From the NCBI GenBank assembly GCA_003344405.1, contig NOWV01000001.1:1426001-1490000 (forward strand): DNA of 64,000 nt, in the 5' to 3' direction. Source of the DNA: Trichoplax sp. H2 (Eukaryota > Placozoa > Uniplacotomia > Trichoplacea). Position 1 is the stretch's first letter. Every line of letters begins with the position of its first letter. The position numbers and the translations under genes are program-made. Of the stretch, positions 41,650-53,500 are shown piece by piece. The notes beneath the pieces are model-generated. The model saw only the letters and a list, made by a program, of their open reading frames with translations, ran no database searches and had not been told where the DNA came from.

Positions 41650-43846
41650 ATGGTAAAGGCTGGACGATTCATTGCTATCACTCTGCCTGCTGGTTCTATA
41701 TTGCTAGCAAACACGTCAATGGCTGACTCTGGAAATGATACTATTGATCCATCTGAGGTATCGTCAATTTCTTCATCAAGTGCTGCTTTCTCGGCAGTTG
41801 TAATCGCCATTTACTATGTACATACATGTATGGTCATTGTTGCAGTAGATGAGATTTCTGTGCATGCAGTTGGCCAAATCTGCTTTGCATGCGTTGTACC
41901 ATCCCCCATTGTTAGTGTACACGATAACATTACTGACTGGTAACCTTTTTTTCCGACAGCAATATCGGACTAATTTTAGAATGGCATGCATATGCATTCG
42001 TATATATCTTACAGTTAGCGTATCGACAAGAAAACAAGCTGAACAAAGGCTATATCAAGGCATACTGATGAATTAACAAGTTCAAAAATATACGTAATAC
42101 GTATGCTATATAGTAGATTGAGTGCAATAGCATATTCGTGGTCAAGAAAATACCATATCCATCATTGTAAACTATTACAGACATGATAGTATGCCAACTT
42201 CTACAATAGCGTAGTGATTAATCCTATTGCAATAGTAAATGATTTGTTATATGTATTTTATCCGATGCTGTTGACATTGATATCGATGCTCATTGCGTAT
42301 ACTGTACAGTACGTCGTACGGGTACAGCAAACACCCTGCTAAGACGTGATTCCATCGTACTAGTGCAGCAACAACTGAGATAAACTTACTACATACAACA
42401 ACCAATGAACGAATTCTAAAATATTGACTGGTGCTTTTTTTCTAGTTTCCTGTCCTGATTTATTTAAATTAATGATAATATTATTAATGGTAAATTGATT
42501 GCGTCATTCTACTATCCTAGTTACCAATCTATGATGTGGAAGAAGCATCCGTCAAATACCCTAAGCGAACGAAATCAACATTAGAAACTTACGTATCGAC
42601 TACAAGAAAATCTGTTTATGATATTACTAGGCAATTGATAGTAAGCATTTCTTCTAAATTCCTAATTAGAACTGAATACAATTCAAATAGGCAAGCTATA
42701 GTTACACAACGTACAGTATATAGACTAAATATATGAGCGCGATGGATTCATTAACTAATTTATGCAAGGATATAATGATGTGTTTCATACTTTTTTGTTA
42801 TTAAGGACATAACGCATGGAGTTAGGAATTCTGTCACTAGTGCTAAGGAAAGAATTACTTGTAAGTATTTTATGAGGTGTTGTTTCAATAACGATTCCGC
42901 AGATATAAATTAACTGATTGCTACAGATAATAAGTAGACTTAATATCTGACTGATGTTTTGCTATCTCTAGCTACGACACAAGATATCATTAACAAAGAA
43001 GGCCTTCTGCCTCGGGTAGGACTGATTGGATTTGCAGGATTAACAGGATTTGTCATAGCTGGTCGAAGTAGGTTACATTTTAAGATTTCCATTTTATACC
43101 CTTCATTTATGTAATAAGGACAATGAGAATAATCGCTATATATTTCAATGATGCAGGGAAAGGAATTTTTAGGCGCTTTTTCTATCCAGTTGGCTTTTTA
43201 ACCGTTTCGTCTATGCTCTGTTACCCAGTTGAAACTGTCAATATTAGTAGAAGTACCTGGAGATATGCAAAGCATTGGTATAGCGGTGATCCTATAGATG
43301 AAGTTCAGGTTAATACGCGTTAAGAATTATGAAAATACCAAGCTGTAATATCTGTTAAATTTAAAAATTCTTTCCGCTTTAAAGGAAAAAAATGGTGACA
43401 GCCTACTATCAATTGCTAATTCGATAAAAACAACCGTTAATAAGGGTCTCACTACATTGTCATCTTCGCTTAACTCTAATGATAATAAGACTGCAAGCAA
43501 TTCAGAAAATGAAGAATTGGAGGATACTGCCCCTGCGGTCAAAGATAGCACTGATAATATCGTTAATGAAACTTCGGAAACTACTGAAAGCTTAGAATTA
43601 AGTAAGGATAATTTACACCAAGATAATGAAGAAAATCTGGAAGTTTCACAAACGATTGATGATAGCAACAAAGAATCAGAACTTGAACCTGAACCACCTG
43701 TTGACAAGAAAGAAACGGAGCCTAAAGTTACAGGTGATTACGGGCAGTCAAGCCCAGAGGATGACAAGAAAGAAATGAAGCCTAAAATTATAGGAGATTA
43801 CGGGCAGTCGAGCCCAGAGGATTCTGACATGTATACCACTCGCTAA
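41650..43846 (+). CDS. APOOL: MICOS complex subunit MIC27 (APOOL)
   Basis: Mitochondrial inner-membrane protein that stabilises cristae junctions and binds cardiolipin within MICOS. Six exons, 41650-41757, 42521-42640, 42806-42860, 42972-43067, 43157-43308 and 43385-43846, give 330 residues with consistent phases. Family marks in order: N-terminal hydrophobic LPAGSILLANTSMA (the TMPAGLIYAS region of human MIC27), LPIYDVEEA, two coiled/amphipathic exons, the inner-membrane hairpin RVGLIGFAGLTGFVIAGR, then RRFFYPVGFLTVSSMLCYPV (the YPLGLA..CYP motif), and the C-terminal GDYGQSSPEDSDMYTTR. The long acidic Glu/Asp/Ser-rich segment before that motif is typical but variable. The motif GDYGQSSPED is present twice through a precise 60-bp duplication. 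It is closer to MIC27 than MIC26 by the two YP motifs; either paralogue name may apply in a basal animal. Confidence 0.93.
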
Positions 43847-44953
43847 CAAAATGCCAGCGTTTTAGTTATCGTATTTAATTAATTAAAGCAGATTTCAATC
43901 TATTCCTTCATGCTCTGCGCAAATGAATATGTAACTGTGTCAATGCATTAAGGTGCATTAGACTTTTTCAAACTTATCAAATTTTAAGTGGTAATAACAT
44001 ATTTGCAACTGCGCTGAAAAGCTTATCACACTTTTTTATTACATCTGGTTTAATAGTGATAGAATAAAATAAAAATATGTATTATTCAAAACCGAAACAG
44101 AAAAATCTAAAGAAGCATGGGTATATTTATAAGTCAGTAATCGCATGATTTATGACCGAAGTGCCATGTGCCATATAGAATTATCGATTTTCAGATAAAT
44201 ACGAGTATGTTCTGAGTAGTTTTAAACTTTTAGTGAGTACGATAGAAAAGTAATTTTGACATGATAATACTGCATACAATATTCGTGGTCTTGCTTGTTG
44301 AAGTCGACAGGGGAAGAATCATTTCTAGTAACTAAACGTGTTAATATTCTGCAGGCGTAATACGCGCTCAGTACTGCAACTAGCAAAATACAACTAACCA
44401 ATTAACCATCATAGTTTACACACAACTAGCAAGACTTCTGACAAGCCCGCATAGAAATGAATTATGCTGTAAAGGGTTATTATTTATCACCTTTATACCT
44501 ATAAAAACGAGCGATAGACGCAGAAAGTTACTCATAGGGTGTTTTATTTCACAGCCGTACAATTGTGTCGCAATCAGCAAGCTACCTTCATTCCATTTGC
44601 AATTATGATTCTGCACAACAGCGTTGTGAATAAGAATACTGCAGTTACTTGACGATTTTTGATACAACTTACATTGAGAGCAACTGTAAGAAAATAATCG
44701 GTATTCAGAAATAAATTTAATGACGAGGAAAGATAGAACAATTACGGAATGGAAGTGCTCTTTCTCAGTAATATTATTTGTTATAGTATTCGAAATTTTC
44801 AACACCTGCCTGAGCATTACATGCTCACATATTACGTAAAGACAGGTTACAACATTATTATTGATGTTATTGAATGCACAATTAAGTCTTCGCGTTGCAT
44901 AGTGTACATTGATATATTACATGATTAAATCGACGTATGATTTATTTATGGAG
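43847..44953. other. Convergent spacer between MIC27 and RDM1
   Basis: 1.1 kb between two convergent stops. A 133-codon minus-strand frame at 44416-44817 has no recognisable domain or splice partners, and I do not call it. Otherwise AT-rich 3' UTR-like sequence. Confidence 0.5.
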
Positions 44954-47900
44954 TCAATCACACGCTGGTTCAGGTTCATCCTGAAGTTCTTCCTTTAATA
45001 CATTTACATGAACTTGATTATCAAATAAATCCTCTGCGATTGGTAATTCGCAAAAGTGATTATGTGATTCTTGACGGAATATCTCTATATACAACTTTCC
45101 ATTATTAAGTATCACAAATAACAGTTGAGAATATGCATCTCTACAGGCCCTTTGATAAGCAAGCTTGGTCGACTTCGCTCTACTATTGACAATATTGGAC
45201 AAGTTACCTAATAAGCAATAATCATGTTAGTAAAGTAGCTTCGTTAAGTTTCAGTTGTAGTAAGAAGACATTAATGCGTCTTTAATGTCAAGTAGGTCTG
45301 TACTGTAATATACCTTTAAGTGCTGGTTGCAGTATACACAACGAATAATTATCTGAAGTAAAATAAAGCCAGAGTACGCACTATAATATCTAAGTTATAT
45401 GCAAAACTGAATCAGATTTACAATTACAATCAATAAGGATGGATTTTTTATAGGACTTTGTAGCTTGTTAGTATACTTAAACTGCCTATAGCCCTGACAA
45501 TCAACAATCATGAGTTAACAATGACAACGGCGATACATTGGATAAATTACAGTACTATTTTTGGATATTGAAGTTGTGGTGATGCATCATTAAAATACCT
45601 GGATCGTTGGTATTAGGAACTATTTCCGCTAATCCGTCACCGATGGCATAAATATCCGAATACCTTGGGAAAGCCATTCTTATGCGACACTGCATACAGC
45701 GAATTTGTTTGCTAGGCTTTTCGTCGGGCTTATTTAGATTATCAATTTTCAACTGTTGCAGAGATTTTTGATCTTGTAAAGAATCCTCCGTTTGATCTAC
45801 TTCTCTCAGCTATAAAACGCATACAGTATTGTATAAAATAAGAGTCTTTAATTAATAAAACATTGTCAATAGACGGGAAAATACTTTAATTTGAATTTGT
45901 AAATATTGATTGTCATATCTTTGGGTATCAGGAACTAATAATAACTCGTTCATATATTGCGCAGAATAATTTCATTCTATTTACTACTATTACTGCATGG
46001 TAATATTGATGAACGTAGTATACAACCTACCGAAACTATATTTACCGACCAGCCATTGAAACCAAGGTAAAAGTTAGCTAAATCGTAACATTTCCAAAGA
46101 GGCAAAATCATTTTAAAGGCTTGTTTATTTTTCGGATTAGCAAAGTTGACCTACGAGGTGTAAACAATTGGAACACTATTTTATTCAACCATTTATTTAT
46201 ACATCTATAATAAACGTTTATTGTCAGTTCATTTCTAATTGTAAGTACTATTCTCCGTTAGTGCTATTACAAGGCGTATTATACGTACTTTATAATAAGG
46301 TAAAAAAGTAGTCTCGCTTTGCTATATAATGCATCGTTATAATATACGCGTATTAAAGTATGAATAATTCTATGTCAGTGATGGTTAAGATAGACCAAGA
46401 GTTGGATAGCATTTCCAATTGTTATCAAGTGGTTATGCAACTAAAATATATATTAGACTTTTCTACGTCTACCTTTAAATTTCTAGTCGTATTTTTATAC
46501 TATGCGCATGCTAAATGAGTCCTATTTCATTGCAATTATTATACAATGAATCGAACAAGCTATCCTCTCAGAAAAGTCAGTAATTTTCTAGTATTAATTA
46601 ACATCAAGTCCAGTACATATCGACAGATAGATAGCGCATATTGTATATTTTGCAAAAGTTATTATTCACTTTCGCTGAGCAAAAAGGGTATAACGCAACT
46701 ACATTAAGCATAAACTATGCTATTATCAGCATGCTGCTATAAATACTGGTGTACCTTCATTGCTCGGAAACCTATAAACCATCTGCCATTGAGTTCCTTT
46801 TGTGCTTGAATGGCAGCCACTTTGGAATAATACTGAACAAAAGCATACTGGGCAGAAGCAAACCCTTCATCTGCATCATGGAAAATGAACTACGAATTAA
46901 TTGGCATCAAGATTTCATTGAAATTAGCATCTATTACCGTAATAGTAAGATTGTAAGTTACACCGAGTACAATGAGATCTTTAATTTTATTAAGCGTACA
47001 GTTATGTTCCGTTTTAAGTACAAGACGTATCCGACTTGAGACTGACTTATGGCTCATGATTGAATTTATAGTGAAGTCATACGACATCACATTCTTCCTC
47101 TTCATGTCCTTAATTCTAAGTTGTGAGTGTTGCTACTGAATAACATATATACCTTTAGATGGTTCGTTTTCGAAACATTTTATACCACAGATCAATCCAA
47201 AGGCGGAGCATATACTTTCTAGTCTTTCCTGAATGATTTAATAGCATTGAGTATCTTGAAAATTTTAAAATTTTAATCCGTATGACCGATCCATTACCCG
47301 TATATCAATATGTTTATTTACAAAGTTATGACTACGAATTGATGTCAGCGTAGGTTTTATTTTTAGCACGCATTAGTAGTGCGCTCATCGTATATTGATG
47401 ATCTATAATATAATCCTACCTAATAATAAAGGGATGTTCGCTTTGACCGTTACGTAGCGGAAGTATCTATATATACTGTACAGTAGTAAGAAACAATCTG
47501 GCTATGACTTTCCTTTCAAACTCTTGCTTTGTATAGAATATTTACCCGTTCAAAATTTGAAGGGAAACTTTACTAGTACAGTATATAGAATAAGTGTGGT
47601 GATGACTCAATGTAAACATGTACAATTAATCAAATCTATCCACCGTAATTAAAAATGGGAGAGAAGTAGAGCCAGTAGATAACGTAGCTTGTGAATGGCT
47701 GGGGTAGAAATTATTTTTACAGCAGAGATGCTGTTCATAGACACTCTGATGAGCATTTTACAGAGCATATCATGCTCCAGTAATGGTGACTATTTTTCAC
47801 TTGGAAATGCAAGCGCTATACGAGTACGAAAAAGGACGTAGCATCCTACAGTACAGTGCTGCCCATCGTTGCAGTATGCCACCGGTAGGTTAGCGTAGAG

Positions 47901-48244
47901 CGGCAATTGTGCAATGGCTAGCTTGTATCGGACAGTTTTCTATCACATTATGAGCCTTTGAAAATTGGCTAACACTGCGTAGAGCAGCATCTATCTTTCT
48001 AGTCAATGAACGATGCCTTAAAGTAACGCAGGGCGAGTAATGATGTTCGATAATGCAACAGTGATTTACAATTTTGAATAGAATGAATCAAGTCATTGAT
48101 GGAATTGATAATCGCTGCTACGCTATTTAGTCCTAGTTATACCTGAATATTAGCAGAAGAAAGAGAAGAAGGGAAATTACTGACGAAAAGCGTCTTGGTA
48201 TAATCTGGTTGATAAAAATCGACAATTTCCTTGACCATTTCCAT
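44954..48244 (-). CDS. RDM1: RDM1, RAD52 motif-containing protein 1
   Basis: RDM1 has an RRM-type RNA-recognition fold followed by a short RAD52-like motif. The vertebrate protein binds single- and double-stranded DNA and RNA and affects the cisplatin response. Six exons in coding order, 48244-48143, 47228-47153, 46870-46755, 46150-46031, 45809-45599 and 45207-44954, give 292 residues (human 284). The RRM runs through KTLFVSNFPSSLSS, the FGLICGIKCF strand, QYAFVQYYSKVAAIQAQKEL and the NGRWFIGF strand. The RDM1-specific block is KCYDLANFYLGFNGWS (human LANYYFGFNGCS), and the late block KSTKLAYQRACRDAYSQLLF corresponds to human TAQKLAIQKALSDAFQKLLI. An acidic C-terminus ends the protein. I placed the start at the ATG of MEMVKEIVDF; the frame is open to an ATG at 48343, which would add 33 residues. 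The gene is divergent from TM9SF1. Confidence 0.9.
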
Positions 48245-48379
48245 GACATTGAATGTACTGTATAGGAGCGCTGCGGTAAAGCGTTGATCAAATGGACTAA
48301 TTCCTTTAGCAAGTAGTGGTTTCACCCTTTGCAGCCAAGGCAATAAGCCTGTGCCGTAGTCATCATGTCGTAGCCAAAG

Positions 48380-49095
48380 GGACTGAACTTGAGATTTGGT
48401 TGTTTAATGGAGAGATTGCAGCAGGGGCAGAACTTGAGATTAGGGTGTTGAATGGGGAGACTGCAGAAGTTGAGATTTGGCTGTTGAATGGAGAGACTGC
48501 AGAAGTTGAGATTTGGCTGTTGAATGGAGAGACTGCAGAAGTTGAGATTTGGCTGTTGAATGGAGAGACTGCAGAAGTTGAGATTTGGCTGTTGAGTGGA
48601 GAGACTGCAGAAGTTGAGATTTGGCTGTTGAAGTTGAGATTTAGCTGTTGAATGGAGAGACTGCAGAAGTTGAGATTTGGCTGTTGAATGGAGAGATTGC
48701 AGAAGTTGAGATTTGGCTGTTGAATGGAGAGATTGCAGAAGTTGAGATTTGGCTGTTGAATGGAGAGNNNNNNNNNNNNNNNNNNNNGCAGAAGTTGAGA
48801 TTTGGCTGTTGAATGGAGAGACTGCAGAAGTTGAGATTTGGCTGTTGAATGGAGAGACTGCAGAACTTGAGATTTGGCTGTTGAATGGAGAGACTGCAGA
48901 AGTTGAGATTTAGCTGTTGAAAGGAGAGACTGCAGCAGGGAAGGAACTTAAGATTTGGCTGTTCAATGGAGAGACTACAGCAGGGACAGAACTTGAGATT
49001 TGAGTGTTGAATGGAGAGACTGCAGAACTTGAGATTTGGCTGTTCAATCCACAGACTGCAGCAGGGACTGAACTTGAGATTTGGCTGCTCAATGC
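48380..49095 (+). repeat. 36-bp minisatellite upstream of RDM1
   Basis: Unit GAAGTTGAGATTTGGCTGTT plus GAATGGAGAGACTGCA, repeated about 17-19 times and interrupted by an N gap at 48768-48787, so true copy number is unknown. Because 36 is divisible by three, both strands stay open (EVEIWLLNGETA on plus, PFNSQISSSAVS on minus), but I find no start, splice or family evidence of expression. Edge units at 48.90-49.09 kb are more diverged (CAGCAGGGACAGAACTTGAG variant). Confidence 0.95.
48768..48787. other. Assembly gap (20 N) inside minisatellite
   Basis: Twenty N inside the 36-bp array; units on both sides are near-identical, so the array was probably not spanned by reads. Confidence 0.98.
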
Positions 49096-49234
49096 CGATG
49101 GATCTTTTACTTGTTTTGGCTTGTGTTGATGTTTTGAACTTTGATGGATTTTGGCTTGGACTAGTGTATGAATTTGCAGTGATGACTCGATCTCTACCAG
49201 TACTGCAATACAGTTACTAGCATGGAATAGACTA

Positions 49235-50470
49235 GTAGTGGATTTCCAGTACAGTACAGTGGACTACAGTGCTGTACGACAGACATACGGACGTAGTCCT
49301 ACGTCCAGTACTCTTACAGTATACTGTCTTCAGTATTGTACAGTGTACAGTGTACAGTGTATAGTACCACCCTGACGTACTGTAAGGGATGGACTGGGGT
49401 CCAGCGCAGACTGTACAGTACAGTACTGTGCTCTCCAGTATTTGTACTGTACACTGTAGGCCAAGACGGTCGAGATCTCCTGCAACCACTACCAGCTGGA
49501 AATAGACCAGCGACGAGCACAACCAGAGCGTCATCTAGACTCGTAGACAGTACAGTACAGTGTACAGTATACTGTCTTCAGTATGGATGTTCGGGTTAGC
49601 AGCGATTGATCTACAGTCCATACTGTACAGTGTACAGTGTACAGTACCACCCGACGTACAGTACTGTAAGGGATAGACTGGAGTCCAGCGCAGAGTGTAC
49701 AGTACAGTACTGTGCTCTCCAGTATTTATACTGTCTTCAGTATGGATGTTCGGGTTGGCAGCGATTGATCTACAGTAGATACTGTACAGTGTACAGTGTA
49801 CAGTACCACCCGACGTACAGTACCTACAGTACTGTACTGTAATGGATGGACTGGAGCCCAGCGCAGAGTGTACAGTACTGTGCTCTCCAGTATTTGTACT
49901 GTACACTGTAGGCCAAGACGGTCGAGGTCTCCTTCAACCACTACCAGTTGGAAATAGACCAGCGACGAGCACAACCAGAGCGTCATCTAGACTCGTAGAC
50001 AGTACAGTACAGTGTATACTGTCTTCAGTATGGATGTTCGGGTTAGCAGCGATTGATCTACAGTCCATACTGTACAGTGTACAGTGTACAGTACCACCCG
50101 ACGTACAGTACAGTACTGTACTGTAAGGGATAGACTGGAGTCCAGCGCAGAGTGTACAGTACTGTGCTCTCCAGTATTTATACTGTCTTCAGTATGGATG
50201 TTCGGGTTGGCAGCGATTGATCTACAGTAGATACTGTACAGTGTACAGTGTACAGTACCACCCGACGTACAGTACCTACAGTACTGTACTGTAATGGATG
50301 GACTGGAGCCCAGCGCAGAGTGTACAGTACTGTGCTCTCCAGTATTTGTACTGTACACTGTAGGCCAAGACGGTCGAGGTCTCCTTCAACCACTACCAGT
50401 TGGAAATAGACCAGCGACGAGCATAACTAGACTGTCATCGACACTCGTACATAGCGCAGTATCCTCTCTT
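49235..50470 (+). repeat. ~452-bp higher-order tandem repeat rich in GTACAGTAC words
   Basis: GTCATCTAGACTCGTAGACA recurs at 49530 and 49982, and the word GGCCAAGACGGTCGAG at about 49457, 49911 and 50363, a ~452-bp period over nearly three units. Inside each unit a ~160-bp sub-block (GGATGTTCGGGTT-GCAGCGA ... CTGGAG-CCAGCGCAGAGTG) occurs twice. The spacing sequence is almost entirely CAGTACAGTGTACAGTAC-type words. All open frames on either strand here are repeat artefacts. Confidence 0.93.
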
Positions 50471-50557
50471 CAGTATGGATGTTGGGGGCAGTGGTAAAAG
50501 CAAGTTCATACGTCAACAGTTGCGTGTTGGCAGATTGCAGTTGGAAGTGGTGCAACA

Positions 50558-53500
50558 ATGGCTTCCGTAAGCGCGTTCACATACTTCTTCCTCTCTTGGA
50601 TCCTCTATCAAGCCAATGGAGCCACCTTTAAAGATCGAGAAAAGGTACTGTAACTTGATTTCTACCTGTCGGAAGCAAGTGATAACACTTGGGCTTGAAG
50701 AACACGACTTGATTCGACTTTCATTTCTCCCTATATTTAGATTACCATGTATGTGAATAAAGTGGGGCCTTACTTTAATCCACATGAAACTTATCATTAT
50801 TATTCTTTGCCCATTTGCCGTCCTCAAAAGGTAATTCAATCTCGTCTATTCCATTCCATTCACGGTTATCTTTTCGTCACATTAGCACTTTTGCCACCGT
50901 AGACTACTGTAGGGTAGACATCGATAAGGTATCTTTTGATCCACCATCGATACAATCAAGATGCTTTCTACACTACATTAGCCGACAACAGAATAGAAAT
51001 CTTGTACACACAGACACAACGAGTTTTGCCACCGTAGACTACTGTAGGGTAGACATCAATAAGGTATCTTTTGATCCACCATCGGTACAATCAAGATGCT
51101 TTCTACACTACATTAGCCGGACGACATATCCAGTCTAGAGCAATCATACTGTACTATCTTGGCCATCGTTGTTCATCTCATCTAGTCTTGACAAACGTAT
51201 CAAGACTAGCTAAAAAATTGCAATCAATTGACATCATTTCATCAAGCATAAATAGAATAGCACTTTCTTCTATTGATACCATAATATACAGAGAAATCAT
51301 TTACTGTAGTACGTTGACATTCACTCTAGTCTTGGTACTAATCAATTAATTAGGTTACGAAATGACAATAATGTTGATACACTAGTGGACGCTTTTCAAA
51401 ATCCATGCCAATGAGTAGCAGTGATTATTCATCGACGAGAACTCTATCCTGCAAAACAAATCAATCTATCAGCTATACTGCAGTACATCACTACCATGTT
51501 GATATTTCTACAAATGTTAGGCTTAACCTAATATGATTGAATCAATTTGTGCGCTCAAAATGGAAACTATTACCCACAATTGAATGGAATAGTTACCAAT
51601 GGATAAATCATCATACCTGTCGTTGTCATTTATATCTTGTAACTGATCTCCTACAACTAAACTACATGACCAACAATATCCCTCATAACCAGACTAGACT
51701 TCAAGTAGATCGTTGCTACTGACTTGCAATGGACAATTTTCATGACTTGTACTATACTATAGGCCTATCGAAAAATGCCATCGATCATCCCGTCTTGATA
51801 TTCTACATCGCAATGACTAAAGCTATTGCCATGTTCAATTAGCTAATGGACAATCTTACTATCAATTCTTTTTTAATCCAACATCAATTATTTCTTACAA
51901 ATGGCGACATATGACGTTGTTATATTATCCAACTGATGTCCTCTATACAAATCACACTATCCTATTCAACTTTTTTTTTCAATCCAATTAGGTCATGTGA
52001 ATGTCTTGTATCTAAACTAAGGATTGTACTACCAATCCATTTTATCGAAAGTTGTACCATGATGATAGATGATAGTATAGCAATGTGTTCAATACAAGTA
52101 TGAATGGATGAAATCACCGTATAAAATGGAAAATACACCAAGTATCCCATATTTGCAAAAAAATTATTACACTCTATTGACAGAAATGACGATAGTACTG
52201 TCATAAAGTAGCCAAGAACGACATTGTAATGCATATCTCATGGGTTGATTTGCAATATTAATTACATCTGCCTTACATACAAAGTATGCAATATTCTATT
52301 AAAATTAAATCTTCTTACAAGCAATGCCCAAGATCTACTTTTATCAAGGATGTAATGTACCTATCTATACTCATCAGTTCATTCATTCACCATATGAGTA
52401 AGATAATGTACTAAAACCATATTTTCATCCAATTAACCCCTTCAATAGGTTCCAACTTCCTTCTGTTGAATTCGATTATCATGGCACGATACCTCTTGTT
52501 TGTTCTACATTGACAAATTCTTCAAACAATAATATAGTAACACCTTGACCAATTTTATCTCACAATCAACATCGTCTCGATATTCCATCCAATTTCTTCC
52601 ATACTCTATCAAAGTATTTTTAAAATAGATTCAATTTCCTTTTAGGCAGTATTAATTAATACCTGATATACAATATCAAAGTGTTAGTTTTGATTTCAAT
52701 TATCCCAAATTATAATGGACACGTATTTCTTTAACGCTTACAGAAATGACCGTGGTAGTCTCAACTTGCTTGTAAAAGTACTGTAGACAGTATTCTACTT
52801 TCTTCTTGTATAATAATAACGCATTGGAGATATTGTTAATACGTAGAAAATGATTCGCTATTCATTCAAAATCGCACTGTTTCAATTTGAAGCCATAATA
52901 CATAGGCACTTGATAAAAATTGACAATCTTAACAAGTTGACAATTAATTACAACTCATGCTACTTAATAATTCAATCGAATAGCAATTAATATATTATGT
53001 TGCTTTTACCATCGAATATTTCAAATTTTTACTCCAATTACTGTACCTTGAAACAATATCATACGTCCTACTTTATTATATCCTGATTAATCTTAGCAAT
53101 GACGTATAATAAATAAGCTTAACTATTGTCATATACATTTCATTTCTAGAAACATTCAAGAATAAAAAATTATGTACAGAACCCTATGAAAAGAAAGACA
53201 TCGACAAATTGATTCATGCCATTGAAGAACTGTACTTTTTCGAATTTATTATCGGTAGATTGACTTAGGATAAATTATATAATCACTATAAGTAGCGTGT
53301 GGTCTCATTAGCTCCATAGCGATCAAGTGCATATAGCCTAAACAATTTCGCCATAATAGAGATTAGAAACAGTAGTCTTATCACAATGACCACAAATACA
53401 AATGTATTCATATCATTTGCGCTATAGATGATTTACCTATTCGCGGATTTGTTGGTCACTTGAAAGAAAGTGGTTTTATTCCCCATAGTCATCAAGTATA

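Noticed and set aside
44416-44817. 133-codon minus-strand frame between MIC27 and RDM1
   Set aside because: It lies beyond the RDM1 stop on that gene's 3' side, between two convergent genes, and resembles no family; probably 3' UTR sequence.
48316-49092. Repeat protein with EVEIWLLNGETA units
   Set aside because: It is the 36-bp minisatellite read in frame; both strands are open and there is no evidence for expression.
49235-50393. Many Tyr/Cys/Val-rich open frames on both strands
   Set aside because: They exist on both strands of the 452-bp tandem repeat because GTACAGTAC-type words lack stops in most frames; no splice or family evidence.
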